From NCBI RefSeq assembly GCF_014201095.1, contig NZ_JACHDN010000001.1:3782001-3846000 (forward strand): a DNA stretch of 64,000 nucleotides, given 5' to 3'. The notes under the pieces are model-generated. The model ran no database searches. It was not told the DNA's origin and worked only from the letters and a program-made list of their open reading frames with translations. Made by a program: the position numbers and the translations under genes. The first letter of the stretch is position 1. Every line of letters begins with the position of its first letter. Shown in pieces: positions 49,029 to 59,283 of the stretch. This DNA is from Cellulomonas hominis. GTDB taxonomy: Bacteria > Actinomycetota > Actinomycetes > Actinomycetales > Cellulomonadaceae.

Positions 49029-51319
49029 TCAGGTCGCGTCGAAGCCGGGCGGGCGACCCGGCGGCTGCGCGGGCGCGGGGTGCTCCGCGAGGTCCGGCAC
49101 GCCCCGCTCGGCGACGGGCTCGTCCGCCGTCAGGTGCACCGGCTCCCCGTGGTGGGTCAGCCGCACCGCGTCGCCGGCGACCAGGCGGTACGTCACCGCG
49201 CCGGGTCGCACGTCGACCTCGGCCCGGGCGCCGCCCTGGAGCACCCGGAACACGAGGCGCGTGAGCCGCCGCGGCAGCCGCGGCGCGAGGTGCAGCGCGC
49301 CGTGGTCGTGCCGCAGCCCGCCCAGCCCGGCCACCAGCGCGGTCCACGCGCCCGCGAGCGAGGCGACGTGCAGGCCCCCCTCGGTCGACGCGCGCAGGTC
49401 CGACAGGTCGATGAGCGCGCACTCCCGGGCGTACGCGTACGCCAGGTCCGGGTGCCCCACCTCCGCGGCGACCACCGCCTGCGCGGGGGCGGACAGGGAC
49501 GAGTCGCGGACGGTGATCGGCTCGTAGTAGGCGAAGTCCCGGCGCTTCTGCTCGGTGTCGAACGCCTCGCCCGCCAGGTGCAGGGCGAGCACGAGGTCGG
49601 CCTGCTTGACGACCTGGCGGCGGTAGAGCTCGACGAACGGCGCGTGGTCGGCCAGCGGGTACCGGGCGGTCTCCGGGGTGCCGAAGTCCCAGGGCGCGTG
49701 CCGGGTGAACCCGGCGTGCTGCTCGGTGACGCCCAGGTCGGGGAGTACGGCACGACCATCCGGTCCGCCGCACGGCGCCAGGCCGCCCGCTCGTCGGCGG
49801 TCACGCCGAGCCGCCCGGCCTCCGCGGGGAACCGCTCCGCCGCGTCGGCTGCGCCCCGCAGGTTCCTCCGGGCCATGAGGTTGGTGTACGCGTTGTCGTC
49901 CACGACCGCGGTGTACTCGTCGGGCCCGGTGACGCCGTCCAGGTGGAACCCGTCCGCCGCGTGGTGCCCGCGGCCCGCCCACAGCCGGGCGGTCGCCACC
50001 AGCAGGTCGACGCCGACCTCGCGCGCGAAGTCCTCGTCCCCGGTCGTGGCGACGTGCCGGGCGGCCGCGAAGGCGACGTCCGCGCCGACGTGGAACGCGG
50101 CCGTGCCCGCGGGCCAGTACCCCGAGCACTCCCGGCCGCTGATCGTCCGCCAGGGGAACGCGGCGCCGGGCAGGCCGAGCTCGGCGGCACGCTCGCGGGC
50201 CAGGGCGAGCGTGCCGTGCCGCCACCGCAGGTGCGCCTGCGCGGCCTCGGGCAGCACGTGGTCCAGCACCGGCAGGACGAAGCACTCCGAGTCCCAGAAC
50301 GTGTGCCCGTGGTACCCCGTCCCGGCCAGCCCCTTGGCGCGGACGCCCGAGCCCTCGACCCGGGCGGAGGCCTGCACCACCTGGAACAGCGCGTAGCGCA
50401 CCGCCTGCTGCAGGACGTCGTCGCCCTCGACGCGCACGTCCCCGCGCTCCCAGACGGCGTCCAGCGCCGCCTCCTGCTCGCGGAGCAGCCGGTCCCAGCC
50501 GGCCGCGCGGGCCTCGGCGAGCGCGCGCCCGGCCCGGCCGTCGAGCGCGTCGGCGTCCGTGCCCGCGGCGTAGGCGGCCAGCACCTCGACCTCCAGCCAC
50601 CCGCCGGCCGGCAGGTCGGCGTCCAGCGTCGCCGCGTGCGGCCCGGGGTGCCAGGCGACGCGGGTCCCGTCACCGGCGCGCACCGCGTGCCCGGTGCGGG
50701 CGGCGAGCGCCCGGCCCGAGCGGTGCGCGCGCTGGTGCACGACGGATCCGCCCGGCTCGTGCCGGCAGTGCGTGGTGCCGAGCCCGGGCTCCGGGTCCAG
50801 GTCGTCCGCGCCGGTGGCGTCCGCGTGGCCGCAGCCCGGCACCGGCAGTGCCGTGACGCGCGCCGCGTCGTGCGCCCGCACGTGCCACCGGGTCGCGACC
50901 ACCTCGCGCCGGACGAGCGAGACGAGCCGCGTGGCGGTGAGGGTCAGCCGGGCACCGCCCGGCGTGCGGACCTCGATCTCCCGCTCGAGCAGCCGGCGCA
51001 GGTCCAGCACCCGCGTCGCGCCGGTGTCCGCCACGGGCGCCCCGTCCGCGGCCCAGCCGAGCGCCCAGGCGTCCACCACCGGCACCAGGCGCTCGTCCAC
51101 GAGCGGGTAGCCGTACGCGCGCTCGGCGTAGGTGTGGTCGAACTCCTCCCACACGCCGGCCAGCAGCGTGCCCGGGCCGCGGTCGGGTGCGGGGGAGTCG
51201 GGCACGCCGCGCACCCCGAGGGCGCCGTTCGCGAGCGTCAGCACGGAGGCGGCCGCGCCCGGGTGGTCCAGGTCGAGCTGCGCGGCGCGCACGCGCCAGG
51301 GATCGGGTCGGTCGGGCAC
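49029..51319 (-). CDS. GH65 glycoside phosphorylase/hydrolase, frameshifted
   Basis: About 763 residues spread over two frames. Frame one runs from ATG 51319 (MPDRPDPWRVRAAQLDLDHPG) through GH65 motifs GTGYHGHTFWDSECFVLPVL, RWRHGTLALARERAAELGLPGAAFPW and the catalytic region LDGVTGPDEYTAVVDDNAYTN. Near 49741-49746 it must shift by one base into a second frame giving LGVTEQHAGFTRH through the C-terminal beta domain to 49029. The site is a run of four C; one missing base would explain it. Family members phosphorolyse maltose, trehalose or kojibiose. Confidence 0.85.
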
Positions 51320-51544
51320 GGTGACACCCCACCACAGGCCGGCGGCGCGGTCGCGTCGAGCGCCGGCCGGGGCGCCGGGCCGGGCCGGAGGTCCCGGATC
51401 CCGGGCGCCCCCGGATGAAACGATTCATGGACGCCGTCGCCCCGGTGCGGCGTCCCGCGAGGACCTTGGGCCCGCGCGGAACGCCGTTCCGCCGGGTGGG
51501 ATGGCCGAGCAGACATCACACGTCGTACGAGGGAGGCTGCCGCG

Positions 51545-52699
51545 ATGGCGCAGCGCATGATCTGGAACCAGACCGCCTACTTCGGTGCCGGCAGCATCGA
51601 GGTCATCCCGGGCGAGCTCGCCCGCCGGGGCTTCACCAAGGCGTTCGTCGTCTCCGACGGCGTGCTCGTCGAGTCCGGCGTGACCGGCCGCGTCACCGCC
51701 CTGCTGGACGGCGCCGGCCTCCCGTACGACGTGTACAGCGACGTCCTGCCGAACCCGCCGATCGAGAACGTCCAGGCCGGCGTCGCCGCGTTCCGGGCCT
51801 CGGGCGCCGACGTGCTGATCGCGGTCGGGGGCGGGTCGCCGCAGGACACGTGCAAGGCGATCGGCATCATCGTCGCGAACCCGGAGTTCGAGGACGTCCG
51901 GTCCCTCGAGGGCGTGGCGCCGACGACGAAGCCGTCCGTGCCGATCATCGCCGTGCCGACCACCGCGGGCACCGCGTCCGAGACGACGATCAACTACGTC
52001 ATCACCGACACCGAGCGGCAGCGCAAGTTCGTCTGCGTCGACCCGCACGACATCCCCGTGATGGCGGTCGTGGACCCCGAGATGATGGCCACCGCCCCGC
52101 GCGCCCTCAAGGTCGCCACCGGCCTGGACGCCCTGACCCACGCGATCGAGGGCTACACCACCGCCGGCGCCTGGGAGCTGTCCGACCTGTTCCACCTCAA
52201 GGCGATCCAGGTCATCGCGGCCTCGCTGCAGGCGGCTGCCGACGGCGACGCCGACGCGATGGAGCGCATGGCGCTCGCGCAGTACGTGGCCGGCATGGGC
52301 TACTCGAACGTCGGCCTCGGCCTGGTGCACGCGATGGCGCACCCGCTCGGCGCGTTCTACTCGGCCCCGCACGGCGTGGCCAACGGCATCCTGCTCGCCC
52401 CCGTCATGGCGTTCAACGCCGGGGCGACGGGGGAGAAGCTGCGGGACGTCGCCGCCGCGTTCGGCGTCGAGGGCGCCGCGACCATGCCGCTGGACGAGGC
52501 CCGCGCCGCCGCGGTCGAGGCGGTCGCCGCGCTGACCCGCGACCTCGGCAACCCGACGACGCTGGAGGCCATCGGCGCCCGCGAGGAGGACCTGCCGGCC
52601 CTCGCCAAGGCGGCGTTCGACGACGTGTGCGCGGGCGGCAACCCCAAGGCCGCCTCCGTGGACGAGATCGAGGCCCTGTACCGGGGACTGCTCCGCTGA
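51545..52699 (+). CDS. fucO: iron-containing alcohol dehydrogenase, lactaldehyde reductase-like
   Basis: 384 residues, normal length. ADVLIAVGGGSPQDTCKAIG is the NAD-binding GGGS motif, and VPTTAGTASETTINYVI is the conserved PTTAGTGSE region. Metal ligands: Asp/His in GLDALTHAIEGYTT, and His in LVHAMAHPLGAFYSAPHGVANG, an exact family signature. It reduces lactaldehyde to 1,2-propanediol or oxidises similar alcohols. ATG 51545 follows GGGAGG. Confidence 0.92.
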   Translation: MAQRMIWNQTAYFGAGSIEVIPGELARRGFTKAFVVSDGVLVESGVTGRVTALLDGAGLPYDVYSDVLPNPPIENVQAGVAAFRASGADVLIAVGGGSPQDTCKAIGIIVANPEFEDVRSLEGVAPTTKPSVPIIAVPTTAGTASETTINYVITDTERQRKFVCVDPHDIPVMAVVDPEMMATAPRALKVATGLDALTHAIEGYTTAGAWELSDLFHLKAIQVIAASLQAAADGDADAMERMALAQYVAGMGYSNVGLGLVHAMAHPLGAFYSAPHGVANGILLAPVMAFNAGATGEKLRDVAAAFGVEGAATMPLDEARAAAVEAVAALTRDLGNPTTLEAIGAREEDLPALAKAAFDDVCAGGNPKAASVDEIEALYRGLLR

Positions 52700-52711
52700 C
52701 GGGAACACCCG

Positions 52712-52740
52712 TACCGCCCTGCGCGTTGTGCAGGGCGGTA
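52712..52740 (+). terminator. 11-bp hairpin covering the next start
   Basis: TACCGCCCTGC and GCAGGGCGGTA pair around seven bases, 13 bases after the fucO stop. The right arm contains the ribosome-binding site and the A of ATG 52740, so the hairpin may both end fucO transcripts and hide the next start. Confidence 0.6.
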
Positions 52741-53159
52741 TGAGGAAACGATACGAAGACCTGGAACTGGACGACGGCACGGTCGTGCGCTACCAGCGGC
52801 ACGACAACGGCGGCGGGCTCGTCGCCAAGGGTGCGGTCGTGGACGAGAGCGCCTACGTCGCCGAGACGGCGTGGGTCGACCCCGGGGCCCGCGTCGAGGC
52901 GCGCGCCCGGATCGGGCAGCACTGCTGGGTGGAACCCGGCGCGCGCGTGGAGGTGGCCGCGACCATCGGCTCGCACGCGCACGTCGGCCGGGGCGCGAGC
53001 GTCGGCGCCGGCTCCACCGTGGGCACGCGCTGCGAGGTCGGGGCCGACGCACGCCTCGAGGCGCGCGCCGTGGTGGCACCCGAGTCGCGGGTCGAGCCCG
53101 GGGCCGTCGTGCCCGGCGACCGCGCGGCCCGGCGGCTGGACCGCCGGCTCGCGGCGTAG
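52740..53159 (+). CDS. hexapeptide-repeat (left-handed beta-helix) protein
   Basis: 139 residues. MRKRYEDLELDDGTVVRYQRHDNGGGLVAKGA is followed by about 13 hexapeptide turns (AVVDESAYVAETAWVDPGARVEARARIG and on), as in the acyltransferase beta-helix. It lacks the extra catalytic loop of acetyltransferases, so it may be a carbonic-anhydrase-like or structural protein. The start lies in a hairpin. Confidence 0.85.
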   Translation: MRKRYEDLELDDGTVVRYQRHDNGGGLVAKGAVVDESAYVAETAWVDPGARVEARARIGQHCWVEPGARVEVAATIGSHAHVGRGASVGAGSTVGTRCEVGADARLEARAVVAPESRVEPGAVVPGDRAARRLDRRLAA

Positions 53160-53243
53160 CGCCGCCCGCGTCCCGAGCGCACGACGTCCCGCACCGACGG
53201 GCCGGGCGGCCCCCCAGCCGCCCGGCCCGTCGGCGCGCCCGCA

Positions 53244-54833
53244 TCAGGCCGCCGCGACCCGCCCCCCGGGCACGGCGGCGACCAGCGACGCGGTGTACGG
53301 GTGCCCCGGCCGGTCGAACACGTCGGTCGTGCGACCGCGCTCGACGACCTGGCCCCGGTGCATGACGGCCACCTCGGCGCACACCTGGCGGACCACCGCG
53401 AGGTCGTGCGAGACGAACAGGTAGGCCAGCCCGGTCTCGCGGTGCAGGGTCGCGAGCAGCTCGAGCACCTGCGCCTGGACGGTGACGTCGAGGGACGACA
53501 CCGGCTCGTCGCACACCAGCACGTCCGGCCGCACGGCCAGCGCCCGCGCGATCGCCACCCGCTGCAGCTGCCCGCCGGACAGCTCGTGCGGCCGCCGCTG
53601 CGCGACCGACCGGGGCAGGGCGACCGCGTCGAGCACCTCCGCCAGGCGCGCGCGCCGGCTGCGCCGGTCGCCGACCCGCTGGGCGCGCAGCGGCTCCAGC
53701 ACCGAGGCGCCCACCGGGTGCGCGGGGTCGAGCGACGAGTACGGGTCCTGGAACACGGGCTGCACGCGGCGCCGGAACTCCGCGCGGTCCGGCGCGACGT
53801 CCCCGCCCGGGCCGTGCAGCGCGACCGTCCCGGCGTCCGGCCGGGCGAGCCCGAGCAGCAGGCGCGCCGTGGTCGTCTTGCCCGACCCGGACTCGCCGAC
53901 CAGCCCGAGGGTCCCGCCGACGGGCAGGTGCAGGTCGACGTCGTCCACCGCGACGGTGCCGCGCCCGCCGCGGCCCCGGAACTCCTTGCGCAGCCCGGCC
54001 GCGACGAGCAGGGGCGCGGCGTCCGGCGCGGCGGGTGGGACCAGCGGCGGGGAGTCGGGGCGGGGGACCGCCGCGACCAGCGCCCGGGTGTACGCCCGCT
54101 CCGGGGCGGCGAGCACCCGCGCCGTCGGCCCGTCCTCGACCACGCGCCCCTCGGACATCACGACCACCCGGTCCGCCCGGTCCCCGGCGACGCCGAGGTC
54201 GTGCGTGATGAGGAGCAGCCCGGTGCCCGACCGGCGGACCAGGTGCTCCAGGTGGTCGAGGATCCGGCGCTGCACCGTGACGTCCAGAGCCGAGGTCGGC
54301 TCGTCGGCGACGATCAGCCGCGGCCCGGCGACGATGGCCATCGCGATGAGCACCCGCTGCCGCTGCCCGCCGGACAGCTCGTGCGGCAGCCGGTCCGCGA
54401 GGCGCTCCGCGTCGTCCAGCCCCGCGAGCCGGAGGGCGTCGACGGCCAGGTCCCGCGCGGCCGCGCCCCGCGCCAGGCCGTGCACCCGCAGCACCTCGGC
54501 GACCTGCTTCACGACCGGGTGCAGGGGGTTGAGCGACGCCTGCGGGTCCTGCGGCACGGCGGTGATCCCGGTGCCGTAGACCCCGGCCCGCCGGCGCTCC
54601 GGCAGGCCGACGAGCTCCCGCCCGTCCAGCGTGATGCTGCCGCCGACCTGCGTGCCGCGGCGGTGCAGGCCGAGCACCGCCCGGCCGACGCTGGTCTTCC
54701 CGGAGCCGGACTCGCCCACGAGAGCGACCACCTCGCCCGCGCCGACGCCCAGGTGCACGCCGCGCACGGCGTCCACCGGCCCGCCGCGCCGCCCGCGGTA
54801 CCGCACGGTCAGGTCCCTGATCTCCAGCGTCAT
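53244..54833 (-). CDS. fused oligopeptide ABC ATPases (DppD-DppF type)
   Basis: 529 residues containing two complete ABC domains. First: VGESGSGKTSVGRAVLG, HELSGGQRQRVLIAMAI, LIVADEPTSALDVTVQ. Second: VGESGSGKTTTARLLLG, HELSGGQLQRVAIARAL, VLVCDEPVSSLDVTVQ. In many bacteria these are separate DppD and DppF proteins. ATG 54833 overlaps the permease stop (ATGA). It energises uptake with the two permeases and lipoprotein encoded upstream. Confidence 0.95.
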   Translation of the reverse strand: MTLEIRDLTVRYRGRRGGPVDAVRGVHLGVGAGEVVALVGESGSGKTSVGRAVLGLHRRGTQVGGSITLDGRELVGLPERRRAGVYGTGITAVPQDPQASLNPLHPVVKQVAEVLRVHGLARGAAARDLAVDALRLAGLDDAERLADRLPHELSGGQRQRVLIAMAIVAGPRLIVADEPTSALDVTVQRRILDHLEHLVRRSGTGLLLITHDLGVAGDRADRVVVMSEGRVVEDGPTARVLAAPERAYTRALVAAVPRPDSPPLVPPAAPDAAPLLVAAGLRKEFRGRGGRGTVAVDDVDLHLPVGGTLGLVGESGSGKTTTARLLLGLARPDAGTVALHGPGGDVAPDRAEFRRRVQPVFQDPYSSLDPAHPVGASVLEPLRAQRVGDRRSRRARLAEVLDAVALPRSVAQRRPHELSGGQLQRVAIARALAVRPDVLVCDEPVSSLDVTVQAQVLELLATLHRETGLAYLFVSHDLAVVRQVCAEVAVMHRGQVVERGRTTDVFDRPGHPYTASLVAAVPGGRVAAA

Positions 54834-55726
54834 GCCCCCGCCCTCCGCGCGCCGCGGCTCAGCCGGTTCGTGGCCAGGACGGTCGCGGCGACCACCGCCC
54901 CGGGGAACGTCGTCAGCCACCACGCGGTGGCCAGGTGGGCGCGGCCCTCGCTGACCATCGACCCCCACTCGGGCGTCGGCGGCACGGCCCCGAACCCGAG
55001 GAAGCTCAGCGCCGAGACCGACAGGATCGCGCCCCCGAGCTCCAGCCCGGCCAGCACGAGCACGGCCCCGGTGGCGTTCGGCGCGACGTGCCGGACCAGC
55101 GTGCCGAGGTGCCCGGTGCCGGAGCAGCGCGCGGCGTCCACGTAGGGCCGGTGCGTGATCCGGAGCGTCTCCGCCCGGGTGATCCGGACGAACCCGGGGA
55201 TGCCGGCGATCCCCACCGCCAGCGCCACGTTGAGCACGCCGAACCCGAGGACCGACACCACGGCGAGCGACAGCAGCAGCCCGGGGATCGCGACCAGCAC
55301 GTCGGTGGCGCGCATGATGACCGCGTCCACCCACCGGCCCGCGTAACCGGCGAGCATGCCGAGCGCCGAGCCCAGCGCCAGCGACACGAGGACGGCCACG
55401 AGCGCGGCGCTCACCGACAGCCGCGCGCCGTGCACGACGCGGGAGTACACGTCGCGCCCGAGCAGGTCGGTGCCGAACCAGTGCGCGGCGCTCGGCCCGG
55501 ACAGCGCGTGCGCGGCGTCCAGGTCCCGGACCGGGTCGTACAGCGCCACCGCGCCCGGGGCGATCGCCCAGACGGCGACGACCAGCAGCACGAGGACGCT
55601 CAGCGCGGCGCCCGGGGCGGGCAGCCGGAGCGACCCTCCGCGCGGGGTGTGCCGGGCCCGGCCGGCGGGCGCGACGGGCCCGAGCACGGCCGCGGACGCG
55701 ACGGGCAGGGGGGCGGTGCGGGACAT
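54830..55726 (-). CDS. oligopeptide ABC permease (DppC type)
   Basis: 298 residues with six membrane segments. The N-terminal OppC-like region includes HWFGTDLLGRDVYSRVVHGARLS. The EAA loop AETLRITHRPYVDAARCSGTG couples to the ATPase. ATG 55726 shares one base with the stop of the upstream gene. Confidence 0.93.
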   Translation of the reverse strand: MSRTAPLPVASAAVLGPVAPAGRARHTPRGGSLRLPAPGAALSVLVLLVVAVWAIAPGAVALYDPVRDLDAAHALSGPSAAHWFGTDLLGRDVYSRVVHGARLSVSAALVAVLVSLALGSALGMLAGYAGRWVDAVIMRATDVLVAIPGLLLSLAVVSVLGFGVLNVALAVGIAGIPGFVRITRAETLRITHRPYVDAARCSGTGHLGTLVRHVAPNATGAVLVLAGLELGGAILSVSALSFLGFGAVPPTPEWGSMVSEGRAHLATAWWLTTFPGAVVAATVLATNRLSRGARRAGA

Positions 55727-56682
55727 CAGGCGGCCACCTTCGCGTGGGGGGCGGTGATCCGGGGGTCGATCCACCGGTAGGCCAGGTCGACCACGAGCGT
55801 GACGACGACGAACAGGCCGCCGCTCAGCACGATGAGCGCCTGGATCAGCGGGAAGTCCTGGCCGCGGACGGCCTCGACGAACAGCCGGCCGATCCCGGCG
55901 CGGCCGTAGACGGTCTCCACGATGACGGCGCCGGACAGGATGCCGCCGACCATCATCCCGACCATCGTGAACACGGGGATCGACGCGTTCCGCAGCGCGT
56001 GCCCGAGCACCACGCGGGTGCGGCCGAGGCCCTTGGCCCGGGCGGTGTCGGCGTACGGCTCCGCGAGGGCGTCGGTCAGGCCGCGGGTGAGGATCTGCCC
56101 GAACGTGCCGGCGGTGATGAGCGCGAGCGTCAGCGCCGGCAGCACCAGCGCCCGCACCCCGTCGCCCCCGAACGCGGGGAACCAGCCGAGGGTGAACGAG
56201 AACACCTGCAGCAGCACGATCGCCAGCCAGAACGACGGCACCGCCACCCCGACCACCGTCACCGACTGCACGGCCGACCGCAGCGCCCGGCCGGGCAGCA
56301 GCACGCCGGCCAGCGCGAACAGCAGCCCGAGCGCGATCGACCCGGCGATCGCCGCCAGGCCGAGCTGCACCGTGCTGCCCAGCCCCGAGCCGATCGTGGC
56401 GGCGACGGGCTGACCCGACGTGTACGACGTGCCGAGGTCCAGCGTCACCACCCGGCGCAGGAAGTCGAGGTACTGCACGAGCACCGGCCGGTCCAGGCCG
56501 AGCTCGGCGCGCAGCGCGGCCTCCTGCTCCGGCGACGCCGTGGCGGCGCCGTCACCGCCCGCGCCGAGCATGAGCCGGACGGGGTCGCCCCCGACCAGGT
56601 GCACGACGGCGAACGCGAGGGTGACGGCGCCCCACAGCACGACGACCATCTGCGCCAGGCGGCGCAGCAGGTACGCGGTCAT
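55726..56682 (-). CDS. oligopeptide ABC permease (DppB type)
   Basis: 318 residues, six membrane segments. Starts MTAYLLRRLAQMVVVLWGAVTLAFAVVHLVGGDP, typical of DppB/OppB. GLTDALAEPYADTARAKGLGRTRVVLGHALRNASIPV is the EAA-type loop. ATG 56682 follows the binding-protein stop directly. Confidence 0.93.
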   Translation of the reverse strand: MTAYLLRRLAQMVVVLWGAVTLAFAVVHLVGGDPVRLMLGAGGDGAATASPEQEAALRAELGLDRPVLVQYLDFLRRVVTLDLGTSYTSGQPVAATIGSGLGSTVQLGLAAIAGSIALGLLFALAGVLLPGRALRSAVQSVTVVGVAVPSFWLAIVLLQVFSFTLGWFPAFGGDGVRALVLPALTLALITAGTFGQILTRGLTDALAEPYADTARAKGLGRTRVVLGHALRNASIPVFTMVGMMVGGILSGAVIVETVYGRAGIGRLFVEAVRGQDFPLIQALIVLSGGLFVVVTLVVDLAYRWIDPRITAPHAKVAA

Positions 56683-56683
56683 C

Positions 56684-58315
56684 TCAGCCCCAGACGTCCA
56701 CGAGCAGCGGCTTGCCCTCGATGTCCGTGTGGTACCCCGAGACGCCGGCCGCGTGCGCGGTGTACTGCGTCAGGTCGTACAGCGGCACGGTGTAGCCCCG
56801 CTCGAGGATCAGGCGCTGCACCTGCTCGGAGACCTCGAGCCGCGCCGCGGCGTCGGTCGTCGTCTGCAGGGTGCCCAGCAGGGCGTCGAGCTCCGGGTCC
56901 GCGTTGTCGAACAGGAACGACTGGTTCTCGTAGAACGACGAGTACACGGTGCGCAGCACGTCCGGGTCGGCCCGGGTCTGCGACCAGGTGCTCAGGTCGT
57001 AGGTGTGCGCGTGCAGCGGGTCCTCGGAGGCCTCCGCGACCGGCTTGAGCACCAGGTCGATGCCGAGCTCGCGCCACTGCTGCTGCAGCAGCTGGAGCAG
57101 CGCCTCGGTGGACGTGCCCGTGCCGATGTACTCGATGCTGGGTGCCAGGCGCTCGCCCGCGGCGTTGCTGCGGATGCCGTCGTCGCCGACCTCCGTCCAG
57201 CCGGCCTCGTCCAGCAGCTCGGCGGCCGCGTCGGGGTCGTGCTGGAGCTCCTCGGACAGGTCGACGTAGCCGGGGTTCGTCGTGGTGAGCACCCCGGTGG
57301 CCGGCTCGTACCGGCCCTGGAACACGGTGTCCACGATGGCCTGCCGGTCCGTCGCCAGGGACAGGGCCCGCCGGGTGCGCTCGTCGGAGAACACCTCGCG
57401 GTAGACGAAGGGGACGATCGGGATGGAGATCGCCGGCATCGGGGTGGCGACGAGCTCGGCGTCCGAGGCCTCGACCGACGCGGCGCTCGCGGCGTCGAGG
57501 ACGTACGCCACGTCGACCTGCCCGGAGGACAGGGCGCCGGCGAGCGTCGTCGCCTCGGGGACGAACGACACCTCGATGCTGTCGTAGTAGCCGCGGCCCT
57601 GGTTCTCGTACAGCGGCGACGGCCAGGCGTAGTCCTCGCGCACCGACAGGGTGATCGACTGGTCCGGCACGTACGCGTCGAGCACGTACGGCCCGGTGCC
57701 GACGACGTTCCCCGCCGCGACCTCCGCCGGGTCCAGCGCCAGCGTGCCGAGCGACAGGATGCCGAGCGACTGCGTCGCCGTGGCCTGGAGGAACTGCGCG
57801 TTCGGCTCGGAGAAGGTCACCTTCACGGTGTGCTCGTCCAGCACCTCGGAGCCGACGTAGTTCCGCAGGTACCCGGCGCCGATGTACGCCAGCGGGCCGA
57901 TCGCGACGACGCGGTCGAGGTTCGCCTTGACGACCTCCGCGTCGAACGGCGTGCCGTCCGAGAACGTCACGCCGTCGCGCAGCGTGAACGTGAACTCCCG
58001 GGTGTCCTCGCTGATCTCCCAGCCGGTCGCCAGCCACGGCAGGATCTCGCCGGTCTCCGGGTCCTGGTCGGTCAGCGTGTCGGTGATCTGCCGGGAGATC
58101 GTGCGGGCGTGCAGCTGCGGGCGCTGCTGCGGGTCGTAGTTCCCGGTGTCGTCCGAGAACCCGACGCGGAGCGTGCCCCCGTACGTCGGCTCGCCCGCTG
58201 CGGAGTCGTCGCTCGCGCCGCCGCCCTCGCCGGCGGTGCCGGAGCAGGCGGACAGGGCGAGGACGGCGGCGGTCGCGAGCGCGGCGACGGCCGGTCGGTA
58301 TCGGCGCAGGGCCAT
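56684..58315 (-). CDS. oligopeptide-binding lipoprotein (SBP_bac_5)
   Basis: 543 residues. Lipobox VLALSAC-S gives a lipid-anchored Cys at about residue 24. PTYGGTLRVGFSDDTGNYDPQQ and the following LPWLATGWEISEDTREFTFTLRDGVTFSDGTPFDAEVV are the usual start of family 5 binding proteins. It captures peptides, nickel complexes or similar ligands and hands them to DppBC. ATG 58315 has GAGAGGAACA upstream. With DUF1684 upstream and a Cys-rich leader peptide, the ligand could be sulfur-containing (inference). Confidence 0.93.
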   Translation of the reverse strand: MALRRYRPAVAALATAAVLALSACSGTAGEGGGASDDSAAGEPTYGGTLRVGFSDDTGNYDPQQRPQLHARTISRQITDTLTDQDPETGEILPWLATGWEISEDTREFTFTLRDGVTFSDGTPFDAEVVKANLDRVVAIGPLAYIGAGYLRNYVGSEVLDEHTVKVTFSEPNAQFLQATATQSLGILSLGTLALDPAEVAAGNVVGTGPYVLDAYVPDQSITLSVREDYAWPSPLYENQGRGYYDSIEVSFVPEATTLAGALSSGQVDVAYVLDAASAASVEASDAELVATPMPAISIPIVPFVYREVFSDERTRRALSLATDRQAIVDTVFQGRYEPATGVLTTTNPGYVDLSEELQHDPDAAAELLDEAGWTEVGDDGIRSNAAGERLAPSIEYIGTGTSTEALLQLLQQQWRELGIDLVLKPVAEASEDPLHAHTYDLSTWSQTRADPDVLRTVYSSFYENQSFLFDNADPELDALLGTLQTTTDAAARLEVSEQVQRLILERGYTVPLYDLTQYTAHAAGVSGYHTDIEGKPLLVDVWG

Positions 58316-58358
58316 GGGGTGTTCCTCTCGGGGTGCGGGATGGTGCGGAAGGCAGCAC

Positions 58359-58436
58359 GGACGCCGAGATCGGTCCGTGCGACCGAGATCGGTCGCCAGG
58401 AGATCCGATCTCGGCCCGGGTGACCGATCTCGGCGG
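58359..58436 (-). repeat. four copies of CCGAGATCGG in two orientations
   Basis: Two copies of CCGAGATCGGT in one orientation, then two of its reverse (CCGATCTCGG, ACCGATCTCGG), within about 75 bases between the DUF1684 gene and the binding-protein gene. They can fold as hairpins or bind a dimeric regulator. Confidence 0.7.
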
Positions 58437-58467
58437 GGCTCGGCGGGGTGCGGGGGAGCGGGTGCGG

Positions 58468-59283
58468 TCAGGCGGCGGGGGCGCGCTCGCCGGCCCGCAC
58501 CGGGAACGGCAGGGCGTTGCCGGCCGGGGGGAGCGGGCACGTGCCGTGCTCGCTGAACGCGCACGGGGCGTTCTCCGCGCGGTTGAGGTCGAGGACCACG
58601 GTCCCGTCCGCGCGCGGCGCCACCGGGAGGACCCGGAACGCCGCCGTCTCGACGCCGTTCGTGGCGTCGCGGAACCAGATCGCGGGGTGGTCCCCGCCGG
58701 TGACCTGCAGCGCGTGCTCGGCGCCGTCGCGGGCGAACCGCACCACGCCGGCGACCTCCTGCACGTGCCGGACGCCCGCGGCCACCGAGCCGGTCTCGAC
58801 GACGCGGCCCGCGCCGGCGGGGACGAACGCCGCCTCCAGGCGCCACGCCGGGTCGTAGGCGAACACCGGCACGCCGGTGAACGCCAGCAGCGCCGGGGCG
58901 TGCGGGTCCCGGACGCGCAGCCCGCGCAGCAGCGGGCCGCGGGACAGGGGCTCGATGACGCGGTCCCCGTGCCGCAGCACGCCCGCGGGGCCCGCGTCGG
59001 TCCAGACGACCGTGGGTCCGGTCAGCGGCGCGCCGTCGAGCGTGAGCGAGCGGTCGTCGCCCGGCTCGACGCGGATGCCGCGGGCGTCCGACCACCACAG
59101 CCCGGGCAGGTCGCCCTGGGCGGCGGGGGTGGCGGACAGCCAGTGCAGCGCGGTGAGGCTGAGCCAGCCGTGCGGCTCGGCGAGGGCGGCGTCGCGCTCG
59201 GCCCGCCAGGCCCGCCAGGAGGCGGGCGGGGCGGTGGGCGCCGGCACGACGGACGGGACGGCGGGCTCGGTCGTGGTGGTCAC
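58468..59283 (-). CDS. DUF1684 protein
   Basis: 271 residues. SWRAWRAERDAALAEPHGWLSLTALHWL at the N-terminus and LDLNRAENAPCAFSEHGTCPLPPAGNALPFPVRAGE at the C-terminus are the hallmarks of DUF1684. Two conserved Cys lie in that last motif. The function is not established. It heads the ABC operon, so it may act on the imported compound. Confidence 0.9.
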   Translation of the reverse strand: MTTTTEPAVPSVVPAPTAPPASWRAWRAERDAALAEPHGWLSLTALHWLSATPAAQGDLPGLWWSDARGIRVEPGDDRSLTLDGAPLTGPTVVWTDAGPAGVLRHGDRVIEPLSRGPLLRGLRVRDPHAPALLAFTGVPVFAYDPAWRLEAAFVPAGAGRVVETGSVAAGVRHVQEVAGVVRFARDGAEHALQVTGGDHPAIWFRDATNGVETAAFRVLPVAPRADGTVVLDLNRAENAPCAFSEHGTCPLPPAGNALPFPVRAGERAPAA

